This document shows, in pieces, positions 9,156 to 19,021 of a stretch of DNA of 64,000 bases. The notes under the pieces are model-generated. The model saw nothing but the letters and a program-made list of their open reading frames with translations, did not search any database and was not told the DNA's origin. The position numbers were made by a program, and so were the translations under genes. Position 1 is the stretch's first letter, and every line of letters begins with the position of its first letter. The DNA is from Candidatus Zhuqueibacterota bacterium (GTDB taxonomy: Bacteria; Zhuqueibacterota; Zhuqueibacteria; Oceanimicrobiales; Oceanimicrobiaceae). Where the stretch lies: NCBI GenBank assembly GCA_029262055.1, contig JAJDAD010000092.1:186001-250000 (forward strand), given 5' to 3'.

Positions 9156-10540
9156 CCATGCACGAAATAATGTCCGCGCTGTTGCCGGCGCGGCTGCTGT
9201 CCCGGGCCTTTTTTCTGGCGACCTGCTTGAGCACTGCGGGTTTCACTCAGGCGCAACAGACGGCGGTTACGGTCTATAATGACAACCTGGCGCTGGTCCG
9301 GGAAGTCCGCACCTTTTCACTCAAAAAAGGGGAGTCGGAAGTCCGTTATCGTGACGTCGCTGCTCAGATCGACCCGACTTCAGTGTTCTTCGCATCTCTG
9401 ACGGCGCCGGAGAAGGTGACCATCCTGGAGCAGAACTACGAATACGATCTGGTCAATTCCGCCAAGATTCTGCACAAATACATCGACCGCAGCATCACTT
9501 TGCAGTTAGCCGGGGAAACCAGCTATTCCGGCAAGCTTCTCAGTGCGGTCGGCGGTGATGTGATTTTACAAACAGATGACGGCTTAAAGGTCATAAGCCG
9601 CAAATCAGTGGAGAACCTGTCTTTTCCGAGCCTGCCGGAAGGGTTTGTTACGCGGCCCACACTGGTTTGGAAGCTCGATTGTAGCCAACCGGGTAGTCAC
9701 GCAACTGAGATTGGCTATCTGACCACCGGCATAAATTGGCATGCGGAATACATCGGTGTCAGCAATCACGATGATTCGCGATTGGAACTGAGCGCATGGG
9801 TTTCTATCGAAAATAACTCCGGCGCCGCCTATCACGATGCGAAACTCAAGCTGGTTGCGGGAGATGTGCATCGCGCCCGTCTGGAGGTTCGGCGCAAGGT
9901 ATTCCAGCCACAGGTGATGGAAATGGCAACGCGGCCCGATGCCATGCAAGAGAAAGCCTTTTTTGAATATCACCTGTACACTCTGCAGCGTCCTGCCACT
10001 CTGGCCAACAGCCAGATCAAGCAAATCTCGCTGTTCAGTCCCGCCCATGTGGCGTTGCGCAAAAAGTATCTGTTCCGCGGAGATACGGGAACGGGAAAGG
10101 TGCGGGTTAGCCTGGCATTTGAAAACAGCAAGAAAGACGACTTAGGCCTGCCATTGCCGCAAGGCAAGATCCGGCTCTACAAACGGGATGACGACAAGTC
10201 GCTGGTGTTTATCGGTGAGGATTTTGTCAAGCACACACCGAAAGACGAAGAGGTCCGGGTGTCTGCCGGCAACGCATTTGATATCGTCGGTGAGCGCCGG
10301 CAAACCGAGCGCAGGTCGATCGGCAAGAGTTCCTGGGAAGAATCGTGGGAGATCAAGCTGCGCAATCACAAGGAAGAAGCAATCCAGGTCGTGATTGAAG
10401 AGGGGTTGAATACCGGCTGGGAAATTCTGCGCAATTCGCACGACTATAACCGCAAGGATGCGCAGACAATCGAGTTTCCGGTGTCAGTTGCCAAAGATGC
10501 TGAGACAGTTGTGACTTATACGGTGAGGTACAGCAGGTAG
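9152..10540 (+). CDS. DUF4139 domain-containing exported protein
   Basis: A 462-residue protein overlapping the valS stop as ATGA. The N-terminus has a signal peptide (hydrophobic LLSRAFFLATCLSTAG, cleavage likely after TQAQ). The mature protein begins with TAVTVYNDNLALVRE, the usual opening of DUF4139 proteins, and continues with the beta-rich domain (WKLDCSQPG, GINWHAEYIG, WVSIENNSGAAYHDAKLKLVAGD). Relatives are described as mucoidy-inhibitor-A-like, but their biochemical role is not known. An alternative ATG at 9158 would give a slightly shorter signal peptide. A role in the periplasm or cell envelope is inferred from the signal only. Confidence 0.85.
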   Translation: MTMHEIMSALLPARLLSRAFFLATCLSTAGFTQAQQTAVTVYNDNLALVREVRTFSLKKGESEVRYRDVAAQIDPTSVFFASLTAPEKVTILEQNYEYDLVNSAKILHKYIDRSITLQLAGETSYSGKLLSAVGGDVILQTDDGLKVISRKSVENLSFPSLPEGFVTRPTLVWKLDCSQPGSHATEIGYLTTGINWHAEYIGVSNHDDSRLELSAWVSIENNSGAAYHDAKLKLVAGDVHRARLEVRRKVFQPQVMEMATRPDAMQEKAFFEYHLYTLQRPATLANSQIKQISLFSPAHVALRKKYLFRGDTGTGKVRVSLAFENSKKDDLGLPLPQGKIRLYKRDDDKSLVFIGEDFVKHTPKDEEVRVSAGNAFDIVGERRQTERRSIGKSSWEESWEIKLRNHKEEAIQVVIEEGLNTGWEILRNSHDYNRKDAQTIEFPVSVAKDAETVVTYTVRYSR

Positions 10541-10588
10541 CCAGGGTCAGAACTGCCTCGGTCAAACAACCACCAATTCAAACAGACA

Positions 10589-12670
10589 TTGCTGAACACA
10601 TCCGTCCAGTTCCTCAAAGGGATTGGTGAAAAAAGAGCTGAGAGCTTAAAGGAGGTAGGGGTCCGCACGGTTCTCGATCTTCTGTACTATTTTCCCCGCC
10701 GTTACCTGGATCGTAGCCACATTACCAGGATCAAAGATTTGCGTGAAGATCTCACCACAACTATTGTGGGGCAGGTGCGACTTTGCGGAATCGCCGGGGG
10801 CAGGAAGAAGCGCTTCGTGCTTTCGTTGCAAGACGATACCGGGGTGCTGAACTGCGTTTGGTTCAACCGGGTGCAGTATTGGTCCAGGATTTTTACGCGG
10901 GGAGAAACATTGGCGGTCAGCGGCAAAGTCAGCCATTTCGGCAATTACCAGATTGTACACCCTGATTTCGATCGGCTCAGCGACAATGGGGATTCGAACT
11001 TTCAGAACACGGGACGGATTATTCCGCTCTATCCGTCGAGTGACACGTTGAGCAGGGTCGGACTCGACAGCCGGGGATTTCGCCGGGTGCAGCGAGAGGC
11101 GCTGGCCGGCTCTGTGCAGGAGCTGCAGGAAACGCTACCCGAGAGCCTGCGCAAAAGACAGGAACTGGTAGACCTGCGCACGGCAATTTCCAGCATTCAT
11201 TTTCCGGAGAGCAAAATGGATCTGGTTGCGGCCCGTACGCGTCTCAAGTTCGATGAGCTGTTCTATCTGGAGCTCATGCTCGCGTACCGCAAGCGCAGCG
11301 TCGAAGGTGCAAACAAGGGAATCGAGTTCCGCAAAGTCGGTGCTCGCACGCGCGACCTGATCGCCTCTTTGCCGTACGAGTTGACGAGCGCGCAGAAGAA
11401 GGTCCTGCACGAAATCCGCGCCGACATGAAACAAGAGTCACCGATGAATCGCTTGCTGCAAGGTGACGTCGGCTCTGGCAAGACTGTGGTGGCGCTGGTC
11501 ACGATGTTGATGGCCATCGAGAATGGCTTTCAGTCCGCGCTGATGGCCCCGACTGAGATTTTGGCCGAACAGCACTACCTGACCATGACAGAGATGCTGC
11601 AAGGACTCAATGTTGCTGTCGTTCTGCTGGTGGGCAGTCAAAAGAAAGCGGAACGTGAGGCAGTCCTGGAATCGATCCGTAGCGGGCAGGCAGACGTCGT
11701 GGTTGGCACGCACGCGCTTATTCAGGGTAAAGTCGATTACAAAAATCTCGGCCTCACGGTCATTGACGAGCAGCACCGCTTCGGTGTGATGCAGCGGGCA
11801 GCATTGATCGAGAAAGGACGAACCCCCGACGTACTGGTCATGACTGCGACGCCGATCCCGAGAACGCTGTCTATGACGTTGTATGGTGATCTGGATGTCT
11901 CGATCATTGATGAGCTGCCGCCCGGACGCAAGCCGATCAAGACTTACTGGCGCAGCGACAAAAAACGAAATGAAATCTACAGATTCGTCAGAGAGCAGGT
12001 AGAACAGGGCGAGCAGGCATACATTATTTTTCCGCTGATTGAAGAATCCGAAAAGATAGACCTGCAGGCGGCCGTGGAAAATTTTGAAACTATGCGGCAA
12101 GATGTCTTCGCACGCCGCACGGTCGGCCTTTTGCATGGCAGGATGAAAAGCGATGAAAAAGAAACCGTCATGCGTGAGTTCAAAAATGGAAACATTGATG
12201 TTCTGGTGAGTACAACTGTCATTGAGGTTGGGGTTAACGTGCCCAACGCTACTGTTATGGTTATCGAAAACGCAGAGCGCTTTGGCCTGCCGCAGTTGCA
12301 TCAGCTTCGTGGCAGAGTGGGGCGTGGACAACAGGAATCGTACTGTTTTCTGGTTGCGCATTATCCGATATCTGCTGAAGGGAAAGTCAGGCTTGATACG
12401 TTGACCACGACCAACGATGGCTTCAAGATCGCCGAGGTCGACCTGAAGCTGCGCGGGCCGGGCGAGTTTTTTGGTACGAAGCAAAGCGGTCTGCCGGAGC
12501 TCAAGATCGCCGACATTGTTAAAGACACGGAATTGCTGATTCGGGCGCGCGAGGAAGCATTCGCGCTCGCGAGTCAGGACAAGCAGATTTTAGATTTTGA
12601 AAACACCACGGTCCGAACCCATTTCTTTAAAAAATATCGTGACAAATTCGAACTTGCTAAGGTGGGGTAG
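10589..12670 (+). CDS. recG: ATP-dependent DNA helicase RecG
   Basis: Replication-fork-reversal and Holliday-junction helicase of 693 residues, the usual RecG length. It starts with LNTSVQFLKGIGEKRAESL, the N-terminal wedge-domain helix-hairpin region, then an OB fold (about residues 50-150). Helicase motifs are GDVGSGKT (Walker A), APTEILAEQHY, VGTHALIQ, VIDEQHRFGV (the DEQH box typical of RecG), MTATPIPRTL, VSTTVIEVGVNVPNA and QLRGRVGRG. TTG 10589 is the only good start: the frame is open upstream to the previous stop but has no ATG or GTG. No clear ribosome binding site is visible. Confidence 0.96.
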   Translation: MLNTSVQFLKGIGEKRAESLKEVGVRTVLDLLYYFPRRYLDRSHITRIKDLREDLTTTIVGQVRLCGIAGGRKKRFVLSLQDDTGVLNCVWFNRVQYWSRIFTRGETLAVSGKVSHFGNYQIVHPDFDRLSDNGDSNFQNTGRIIPLYPSSDTLSRVGLDSRGFRRVQREALAGSVQELQETLPESLRKRQELVDLRTAISSIHFPESKMDLVAARTRLKFDELFYLELMLAYRKRSVEGANKGIEFRKVGARTRDLIASLPYELTSAQKKVLHEIRADMKQESPMNRLLQGDVGSGKTVVALVTMLMAIENGFQSALMAPTEILAEQHYLTMTEMLQGLNVAVVLLVGSQKKAEREAVLESIRSGQADVVVGTHALIQGKVDYKNLGLTVIDEQHRFGVMQRAALIEKGRTPDVLVMTATPIPRTLSMTLYGDLDVSIIDELPPGRKPIKTYWRSDKKRNEIYRFVREQVEQGEQAYIIFPLIEESEKIDLQAAVENFETMRQDVFARRTVGLLHGRMKSDEKETVMREFKNGNIDVLVSTTVIEVGVNVPNATVMVIENAERFGLPQLHQLRGRVGRGQQESYCFLVAHYPISAEGKVRLDTLTTTNDGFKIAEVDLKLRGPGEFFGTKQSGLPELKIADIVKDTELLIRAREEAFALASQDKQILDFENTTVRTHFFKKYRDKFELAKVG

Positions 12671-12711
12671 TTCCGGCCCGGGCATAGACACAGGAGGTTG
12701 AACCTTTTTTG

Positions 12712-15450
12712 ATGGCACACAAACAGATTAATAAAATCAACGCAGCCGCGGTTTTTCTGATTTCTTTTGTGGTGTATTGTCTGACGGTGGCGCCGACCAC
12801 GTCATATTGGGATTGTGGCGAGTTTATTACCTGCTCATATATCATGGGCGTGCCGCATCCTCCCGGAACACCCCTCTTTGTTCTGTTAGGCCGGATTTTT
12901 TCTATCATCCCCTTTGTGGCGGACATTGGCTTGCGTGTCAATATGATGTCCGTGATCGTAAGCGCGCTCAGCGTCATGTTTTCCTACTTGATTATCGTTC
13001 GTCTGCTGCGGGTCTGGATGGGCGTGCCTGAGACCGGCGAAGAGAAGGTGAAGGTATATAGCGGCGGCATCATCGGCGCGCTCGGCTTTGCGTTTACGGA
13101 TTCATTTTGGTTCAATGCGGTCGAAGCTGAAGTCTATGCCATGTCCATGTTTTTCACCGCTATCGTCGTGTGGTTGATCCTGGTCTGGCGCGAACATGCG
13201 GACGATAAACTGGGTGACCACATTCTGCTGCTGATCGCGTATCTGATCGGCCTTGCCACCGGCATCCACCTGTTGAACATTCTGGCAATTCCGTCGCTTT
13301 TCCTGGTGGTTTACTTTCGCAAGGGAAAACTGGAATGGGGCACGTTCTTCATTTGGAGCGTGGTTGCGGGACTGACCTTTGCGCTGATTTACCCGGGACT
13401 TGTGAAAGGCATTCCGTGGGTGATGAAGGAATTTTCGTTCACTGTGCTGGGTTTGATTTTTCTTGCCACCTGCGGTGTGACATACTATATGATTCAAAAA
13501 AACCGGCGAATCGTAAGCCTTCTGCTCATGGGCATCGTGCTGGTGACGATTGGCTATTCGATGTATGGGGCACTCTACATTCGTTCCGGCCTCAAGCCCG
13601 CCATCAACGAGAACCATCCCGATACCCCCACAAAATTCGTCAGCTACCTGAATCGCGAACAGTATGGCGACATTCCCCTCACAGAACGGCGCGCGCCGAT
13701 GTGGGAATATCAAATCAAGAAGATGTATGTCCGTTATTTTGGGTGGCAGTTTATCGGGCACGGCACTACCCTGGGACCGGACAATTATGTGGTTGAAACG
13801 CTTTCCGGGCGCGGTCTTTATGCGTTGCCTTTTCTGGTGGGTTTGATCGGCATGATCTATCATTTCAGGCGTGACTGGAAGGGTTCGTCGGTTATCTTGG
13901 CGCTTTTCGTGATGACGGGTATCGCCATCACGATTTATCTCAACCAGGAGGACCCGCAACCGAGAGAGCGAGACTATGCCTACGTCGGCTCCTTCTTCGC
14001 CTTTGCCATTTGGATTGGGCTCGGGGCTACTGCCATTGTTGAGAAAGTCCTACAGATTGCGCAAGATAGCCAGGCCGTACGTAAAGCCGGCGGTGTTTTG
14101 ACCATCGCCATCCTGCTGCTGGCAATCCCGATCAACTTGCTGAGTTTCAATTACGAGAGCCACAACCGTTCCGGAAATTATGTGGCGTTCGACTATTCCT
14201 ACAACATATTGCAGAGCTGCGAACAGGATGCGATCATTTTTACCAATGGAGACAACGATACATTTCCCCTCTGGTTTCTGCAGTATGTTTACAAAATCAG
14301 GCAGGACGTACGCGTGGTCAATCTAAGTCTGCTGAACACAGATTGGTACATCAAACAGCTCCGGGACGAGGAGCCGAAAGTGCCGATTTCTTTCTCCGAT
14401 GAGCAGATCGATGCTCTGCAGGCGATTCTGTGGGAAAAGCCGCGACCCATCAAGATCGATATTCCGCGCGCAACGACTCTGAGCGTTCTACAGTCCTCAA
14501 AAGACAACTCTGGCTTAAAACCGGAAGATATCCCGGAGCAACCGGCTCTGTCCTTTGAACTGACCAACAGCAAAGAGATCTCCGGCCATCCGGTGCTCCT
14601 GGTACAGGACAGGATGGTCATGCACATCATTGCCGCCAACAAGTTCAAAAAGCCGGTTTATTTTGCCGTAACTGTCGCCGGTTCCAATATGCTGAATCTG
14701 GATAATCGCAGGAATACCAGAGGCGGCAAGAACTATCTGCGGATGGATGGCCTGGCATTCAGAGTGATGCCGTACCCCGGGCCGCCGAGCTTCATGGCCT
14801 ATGACAAGATTGAAGAAAACCTGTTCGAGAAGTTCCAGTACCGCAATCTGAATAACCCGGACGTCTTTTACAATCGTAACATCAAAGGCCTGCTGCAGAA
14901 TTATCGGTCCGCGTTCATCAGGCTTACCAATTACTACCAAACCCAAAAGAATGATGAGAAGGCCCTGGCCGTCCTCGACCGAATGGAAGAAGTGATGCCC
15001 GAAGCGGTCATCCCCATGCGAGATTACCGGCTGTCTTTAAATTTCGGTCGAATCTACGCCGACGCCGGTCGTCCCGAGGAGCTCCGCAAGCGCCTGGAGA
15101 ATGTCCTGACAGAGCATCCTCTGCGGCCGGTTGAGAAGGTGTTCCTTGCGGAGTATTATCGCCAGGAGCTGCACGACGACGCCAAAGCCGAATCACTGGT
15201 GGTCTCGGTGAAGAACAGCACACCGAATGTGCCGCAATCATACGGCTGGCTGGTAAGTCATTACTCGCGGACGAAAGAGTATGGCAAGGCGAGCAAGGTT
15301 CTGTCCGAGTGGCTCGCAATCAACCCTGAAGACAAGAACGCTCGCAAACAGTTGACCGACCTTGAAGCCCTGGCAAATCTCGCAGGCGACAATGCAGGTG
15401 GGGATGAAGCCGGCAATGGTCCGTCCTCGCGGGAAAACTCAACACCGTAG
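12712..15450 (+). CDS. DUF2723 family multi-spanning membrane protein with TPR-like C-terminus
   Basis: A 912-residue protein with about ten hydrophobic helices in the first 500 residues, the DUF2723 signature near the N-terminus (YWDCGEFITCSYIMGVPHPPG), and a soluble C-terminal half ending in helical TPR-like repeats (about 710-880). DUF2723 proteins resemble GT-C glycosyltransferases such as protein O-mannosyltransferases, and the acidic motif WDCGEF fits a catalytic or sugar-phosphate-lipid binding role, though activity has not been shown for most members. A full AGGAGG lies at 12692-12697; ATG 12712 is preferred over TTG 12709. It precedes a glycosyltransferase gene by only a few bases, which supports a glycan role. 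Confidence 0.85.
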   Translation: MAHKQINKINAAAVFLISFVVYCLTVAPTTSYWDCGEFITCSYIMGVPHPPGTPLFVLLGRIFSIIPFVADIGLRVNMMSVIVSALSVMFSYLIIVRLLRVWMGVPETGEEKVKVYSGGIIGALGFAFTDSFWFNAVEAEVYAMSMFFTAIVVWLILVWREHADDKLGDHILLLIAYLIGLATGIHLLNILAIPSLFLVVYFRKGKLEWGTFFIWSVVAGLTFALIYPGLVKGIPWVMKEFSFTVLGLIFLATCGVTYYMIQKNRRIVSLLLMGIVLVTIGYSMYGALYIRSGLKPAINENHPDTPTKFVSYLNREQYGDIPLTERRAPMWEYQIKKMYVRYFGWQFIGHGTTLGPDNYVVETLSGRGLYALPFLVGLIGMIYHFRRDWKGSSVILALFVMTGIAITIYLNQEDPQPRERDYAYVGSFFAFAIWIGLGATAIVEKVLQIAQDSQAVRKAGGVLTIAILLLAIPINLLSFNYESHNRSGNYVAFDYSYNILQSCEQDAIIFTNGDNDTFPLWFLQYVYKIRQDVRVVNLSLLNTDWYIKQLRDEEPKVPISFSDEQIDALQAILWEKPRPIKIDIPRATTLSVLQSSKDNSGLKPEDIPEQPALSFELTNSKEISGHPVLLVQDRMVMHIIAANKFKKPVYFAVTVAGSNMLNLDNRRNTRGGKNYLRMDGLAFRVMPYPGPPSFMAYDKIEENLFEKFQYRNLNNPDVFYNRNIKGLLQNYRSAFIRLTNYYQTQKNDEKALAVLDRMEEVMPEAVIPMRDYRLSLNFGRIYADAGRPEELRKRLENVLTEHPLRPVEKVFLAEYYRQELHDDAKAESLVVSVKNSTPNVPQSYGWLVSHYSRTKEYGKASKVLSEWLAINPEDKNARKQLTDLEALANLAGDNAGGDEAGNGPSSRENSTP

Positions 15451-15452
15451 AG

Positions 15453-16511
15453 TTGGTTAGCGTAGTGCAACCACTTGTATCTATTGTCATCCCGCACTAC
15501 AATGGTAAAGGCATTTTGTACAAATGCCTGGCGTGTATCGCAGCGACGAAGTATGAAAACCTGGAGACCATCGTCGTTGACAATGCTTCTACCGACAGCA
15601 GTCTGGCGTCGATGGCGACGGACTTCCCCCAGGTCAAGGTTGTTTACAGCAACACGAATTCAGGCTATGCCGGTGGCTGCAATACCGGCTTTGAACATGC
15701 GGCCGGTGAGCTCATTCTGTTCCTTAACAATGATACGGAATTCGCCCCGGACTGGCTGGACAAACTGGTTGCTGCGATAGGCAAAGACGAACGCATCGCC
15801 GCTTGCCAGCCCAAGCTGCTCGCGCTCGCCAACCAGGATACATTTGACTATTCCGGTGCGGCCGGCGGTTTGCTCGACAAGTACGGTTTTCCGTTTGCAC
15901 GTGGCCGGATTTTTTTTACGCTTGAAAAGGACACGCAACAGTACGATCAATCTGCGGATATCTTCTGGGCTTCCGGTACGGCGACTCTGGTTCGACGCAC
16001 AGCGCTCGAGGCCGCCGGCAATTTCGATGAAGATTTCTTTGCCCACATGGAAGAGATCGATTTGAATTGGCGCTTCCATCTGCACGGTTTCAGGGTTGTA
16101 GCCGTGCCGCAATCGGTTGTTCTTCACAATTCCGGGTCAACGCTGAGGCCCGATTCATTTAAGAAAATGTACTTGAACCATCGCAATAGTCTCTCCATGC
16201 TCCTGAAAAACTACCAACTGCGCACACTGGTTTGGGCAGTGCCGGTGCGTTTGTCGCTGGAAGGCGTCGCTGTTTTTTATTCCTTACTGAAACTGGACTT
16301 CGTTCGGGTCGCAGCCATATTTGCTGCCTTCTTTTCCGTGATTCTTCGCTGTGGCAGTCTTGTGGCGAAACGCCGAAAAGTGCAAAGCTGCCGCAAGGTT
16401 GCCGATTCGCAGGTTTTTCGAAAAATGCTTGACGGTAGCATCGTCTGGCTTTATTTTGTACGCAGAGTGCGCAGGACTCAGGATCTTGGTGCACAGGCCG
16501 TACTTGCCTGA
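15453..16511 (+). CDS. Family 2 glycosyltransferase (rhamnosyltransferase-like)
   Basis: Cytoplasmic-face GT-A enzyme of 352 residues. It shows VSIVIPHYNG, VVDNASTDSSL, NSGYAGGCNTGF and LFLNNDTEF (the DxD-like NDT), then WASGTATLVRR and DEDFFAHMEEIDLNWR, which follow the pattern of WbbL/RgpF-type rhamnosyltransferases. A hydrophobic stretch near residues 255-295 may tether it to the membrane. Start is TTG 15453 or GTG 15465; both leave the domain intact. It sits between the DUF2723 gene and a methyltransferase that starts at the next base after its stop, so these form a tight transcription unit, probably for a cell-surface glycan. Confidence 0.88.
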   Translation: MVSVVQPLVSIVIPHYNGKGILYKCLACIAATKYENLETIVVDNASTDSSLASMATDFPQVKVVYSNTNSGYAGGCNTGFEHAAGELILFLNNDTEFAPDWLDKLVAAIGKDERIAACQPKLLALANQDTFDYSGAAGGLLDKYGFPFARGRIFFTLEKDTQQYDQSADIFWASGTATLVRRTALEAAGNFDEDFFAHMEEIDLNWRFHLHGFRVVAVPQSVVLHNSGSTLRPDSFKKMYLNHRNSLSMLLKNYQLRTLVWAVPVRLSLEGVAVFYSLLKLDFVRVAAIFAAFFSVILRCGSLVAKRRKVQSCRKVADSQVFRKMLDGSIVWLYFVRRVRRTQDLGAQAVLA

Positions 16512-17471
16512 TTGGACCGTCTGGCTACCTTGGAACCTGATTTTGAGACAACCCCCTGTCCTGTTTGCGGAAGCGACGACCATGCGCCGTTGTACAAGGC
16601 GCCGGATCGCTTTGCGTTGACACGAGGCGACTACTTGTCGCTGGTTCAATGCCGGGAGTGCGCGCTCGGGTTTCTCAACCCGCGGCCGACACCGGAGAAG
16701 ATTGCGGACTATTACCAGAGTGCCGGGTATCAGCCTTTTTTGTCCGCGAAGAGGAGGAAGAGCGCGTGGGATCAGTTGTACAGTCTGGCGCGCACGGCGG
16801 CTGTCCGGCGCAAACGAACCAAAATTGAGAAGGTCAAGCCGACGGGAAACTTGCTTGATGTAGGGTGCGGCACAGGCGAGTTTTCGCATGAAATGCAGTC
16901 ACACGACTGGACGGTTGCCGGGGTTGAAAAAGACCCGCGAGCTGCGCAATTTGCCCGGGAAAAATATGATCTGTCAGTCACGGTGGGCGACCTGGGCGAT
17001 ATTGGTGAGCAGCAGGCTGCCTTCGATGTGGTGACTTTCTGGCATGTTCTCGAGCATCTTTTCGATCCCGTTGGCGTGCTCAAACAAGTTGAAAATGTGC
17101 TCAAGCCCGATGGATTTGCATTGATCGCTGCGCCCGACTTTGCCAGCTTTGATTCCGGCTTCTACGGGAGCAATTGGGTCGCCCTGGATGCTCCGCGCCA
17201 TTTGCTGCATTTTAATCCGCAAAGTATGCAGCACCTTTGTCGTGCGGCCGGCCTGACCGTGCTGGGACACTACCAAATGGTGCTGGACGCATTCTACAAT
17301 TGTCTTATGAGCGAAATGTTGATTTCCGCCCGTAGCGGCGCCAACAGCGCGTTGCAGCTCTACCGGTTCGTACGTGGTGCGGCCATAGCTTCTGCGTCCG
17401 TGCTATTGGCGTCGAGATTGGGCACAAAAAAACTCGGCTCGTCAGTTCTATACATTATCCGAAAGGCCTAG
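16512..17471 (+). CDS. SAM-dependent methyltransferase with N-terminal zinc-ribbon-like segment
   Basis: A 319-residue class I methyltransferase. The first 60 residues have CPVCGSDDH and CREC, a four-Cys arrangement likely to bind zinc and common in methyltransferases of glycan clusters. The SAM site is LLDVGCGTGEF, followed by VAGVEKDPRAAQFA, DVVTFWHVLEHLFDP and PDGFALIAAPDF. The TTG start directly follows the TGA of the glycosyltransferase with no gap, implying translational coupling. Substrate cannot be told; a sugar or lipid-linked sugar is likely from context. Confidence 0.87.
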   Translation: MDRLATLEPDFETTPCPVCGSDDHAPLYKAPDRFALTRGDYLSLVQCRECALGFLNPRPTPEKIADYYQSAGYQPFLSAKRRKSAWDQLYSLARTAAVRRKRTKIEKVKPTGNLLDVGCGTGEFSHEMQSHDWTVAGVEKDPRAAQFAREKYDLSVTVGDLGDIGEQQAAFDVVTFWHVLEHLFDPVGVLKQVENVLKPDGFALIAAPDFASFDSGFYGSNWVALDAPRHLLHFNPQSMQHLCRAAGLTVLGHYQMVLDAFYNCLMSEMLISARSGANSALQLYRFVRGAAIASASVLLASRLGTKKLGSSVLYIIRKA

Positions 17472-17475
17472 TGGT

Positions 17476-18528
17476 ATGAAAACATTGCATTTGCTTACGG
17501 CCGTGTGTCTGGCTGTGGCGCTGATCCTCCTGCCGGGTTGTCTGGGCAAACCTGAGAGCTACGGCGAGGGTACAGCGCTCTTTGTCGTGGCTGATTCATT
17601 GCTTTGGAATGAAACCGAGGAATCACTGCGCCAGACCTTTGAGCGGGTCATTCCGACGCCGAAACCCGAAAGGCTCTTTGAAGTGATTTGGGTTCCACCA
17701 GAGAAGCTCAACGAATTTGCAACTCGTACCAATCTGGCCATTTTGGGTGTTCTGCCATCCGATGGCAAGATCAGCCGCAAAGTCACAAATATGCTGTCGG
17801 CCGCTGTCAAAGAAAAGGTAGTTGCAGGTTCCGCTTATGTTTTTCCGAAAGAAGATCCGTGGGCCAAGAACCAATTGATGCTCGTGCTGGCATCCAACAC
17901 AGCGGCGGAGCTCAATCAAAAGCTCACTGAAAATAAGGAATACCTTTACAATCTCCTTGAGGAACGACTGCTGCACAAGACGAGCGCGCAGATGTTTGTG
18001 CAGCACGAGCAAAAGGACTTGAGCGCGGAAATTCTGGGAAAATACGGCTGGACGGTCAGAATCCAGCACGATTACTTTGAAGATATCGACCGTCCGCAAA
18101 ACGGTTTTTACCGGTTAAGAAGGAGCCTGCCCGGCCGGGAGCGCTGGCTGTCCGTCCATTGGCTGGATGACCCGGATCCGTCGATAATTACGGAAGACTG
18201 GATTTTGCAGACCAGGGACAAGATCGCTGGCAAGTTTTCCGGCTCCGACCTGATATTCCGGGACGCACAGTATCTCAGTTTTGAGGAAGTTGAGTTTGCG
18301 GGCCGGCCCGCAACCAGGGTGCAAGGATTATGGGAAAATGAGGAGGAGCAGGCGGGCGGACCGTTTCGCAACTACACCTTTTTTGATGAGGATACCGGGC
18401 GTATTTATATGGTTGACATTGCAGTCTTCTTCCCTGCGGGCAAAAAAGAGCCGTTCCTGAGACAACTCGACGTCATGGCCCAGACGTTTCGTACAACACA
18501 GGACTTGCAGAAAAAGGACAAGAGTTAA
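17476..18528 (+). CDS. DUF4837 family lipoprotein
   Basis: A 350-residue protein with a lipoprotein signal (LILLPGC, lipidated Cys at about residue 22) and the DUF4837 pattern YGEGTALFVVADSLLWNET in the first mature residues, followed by FEVIWVPPEKL, RNQLMLVLAS-like segments and a second half with RLRRSLPGRERWLSVHW. The family is common in Bacteroidota and relatives and has no known function. The gene begins five bases after the methyltransferase stop and ends four bases before purE, so it is part of one long operon. Localisation to a membrane facing the periplasm is inferred from the lipobox. Confidence 0.85.
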   Translation: MKTLHLLTAVCLAVALILLPGCLGKPESYGEGTALFVVADSLLWNETEESLRQTFERVIPTPKPERLFEVIWVPPEKLNEFATRTNLAILGVLPSDGKISRKVTNMLSAAVKEKVVAGSAYVFPKEDPWAKNQLMLVLASNTAAELNQKLTENKEYLYNLLEERLLHKTSAQMFVQHEQKDLSAEILGKYGWTVRIQHDYFEDIDRPQNGFYRLRRSLPGRERWLSVHWLDDPDPSIITEDWILQTRDKIAGKFSGSDLIFRDAQYLSFEEVEFAGRPATRVQGLWENEEEQAGGPFRNYTFFDEDTGRIYMVDIAVFFPAGKKEPFLRQLDVMAQTFRTTQDLQKKDKS

Positions 18529-18531
18529 ATT

Positions 18532-19002
18532 ATGGTTGAAAAGAATACGCCAGTTGCCATTGTGATGGGCAGTAAGTCCGATGCCGCCACCATGGAGAAG
18601 TGCGAGCAGTATTTGGATTATTTCGGGATAGGGTACCAGACGTTTATCCTGTCCGCGCACCGGACTCCGGATGCGACCGCTGAGTTTGCCCGCACAGCCG
18701 CAGCCAACGGATTCAAGGTCTTGATTGGTGCAGCAGGTATGGCCGCCCATCTGTCCGGAGTACTGGCCGCCCACACGACGCTGCCGGTCATCGGCGTGCC
18801 CATGGCTAACTCAGCTCTGAGCGGAGTCGATGCTTTGTATGCGACCGTGCAGATGCCCGCCGGCGTCCCTGTCGCCACACTTGCGGTTGGCTCGGCCGGC
18901 GCAGCCAATGCCGCGATCCTGGCCGCTCAAATTCTGGCGCTCTCCGAGCCTGACTTGTCCGCCAGGCTGCAGGAGTTTAAACAAGCGGAATGCCGCATCT
19001 GA
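18532..19002 (+). CDS. purE: N5-carboxyaminoimidazole ribonucleotide mutase
   Basis: De novo purine biosynthesis enzyme of 156 residues converting N5-CAIR to CAIR, normally an octamer in the cytoplasm. Visible motifs: IVMGSKSDAATM (substrate phosphate binding), SAHRTPD with the catalytic His, GAAGMAAHLSGVLAAHTTLPVIGVP and MPAGVPVATLAVG. Length and motifs match class I PurE. No purK is in the window. The next gene is a purine permease, so biosynthesis and uptake are adjacent. Confidence 0.96.
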   Translation: MVEKNTPVAIVMGSKSDAATMEKCEQYLDYFGIGYQTFILSAHRTPDATAEFARTAAANGFKVLIGAAGMAAHLSGVLAAHTTLPVIGVPMANSALSGVDALYATVQMPAGVPVATLAVGSAGAANAAILAAQILALSEPDLSARLQEFKQAECRI

Positions 19003-19021
19003 ATTCCCGAGGAACGCCACG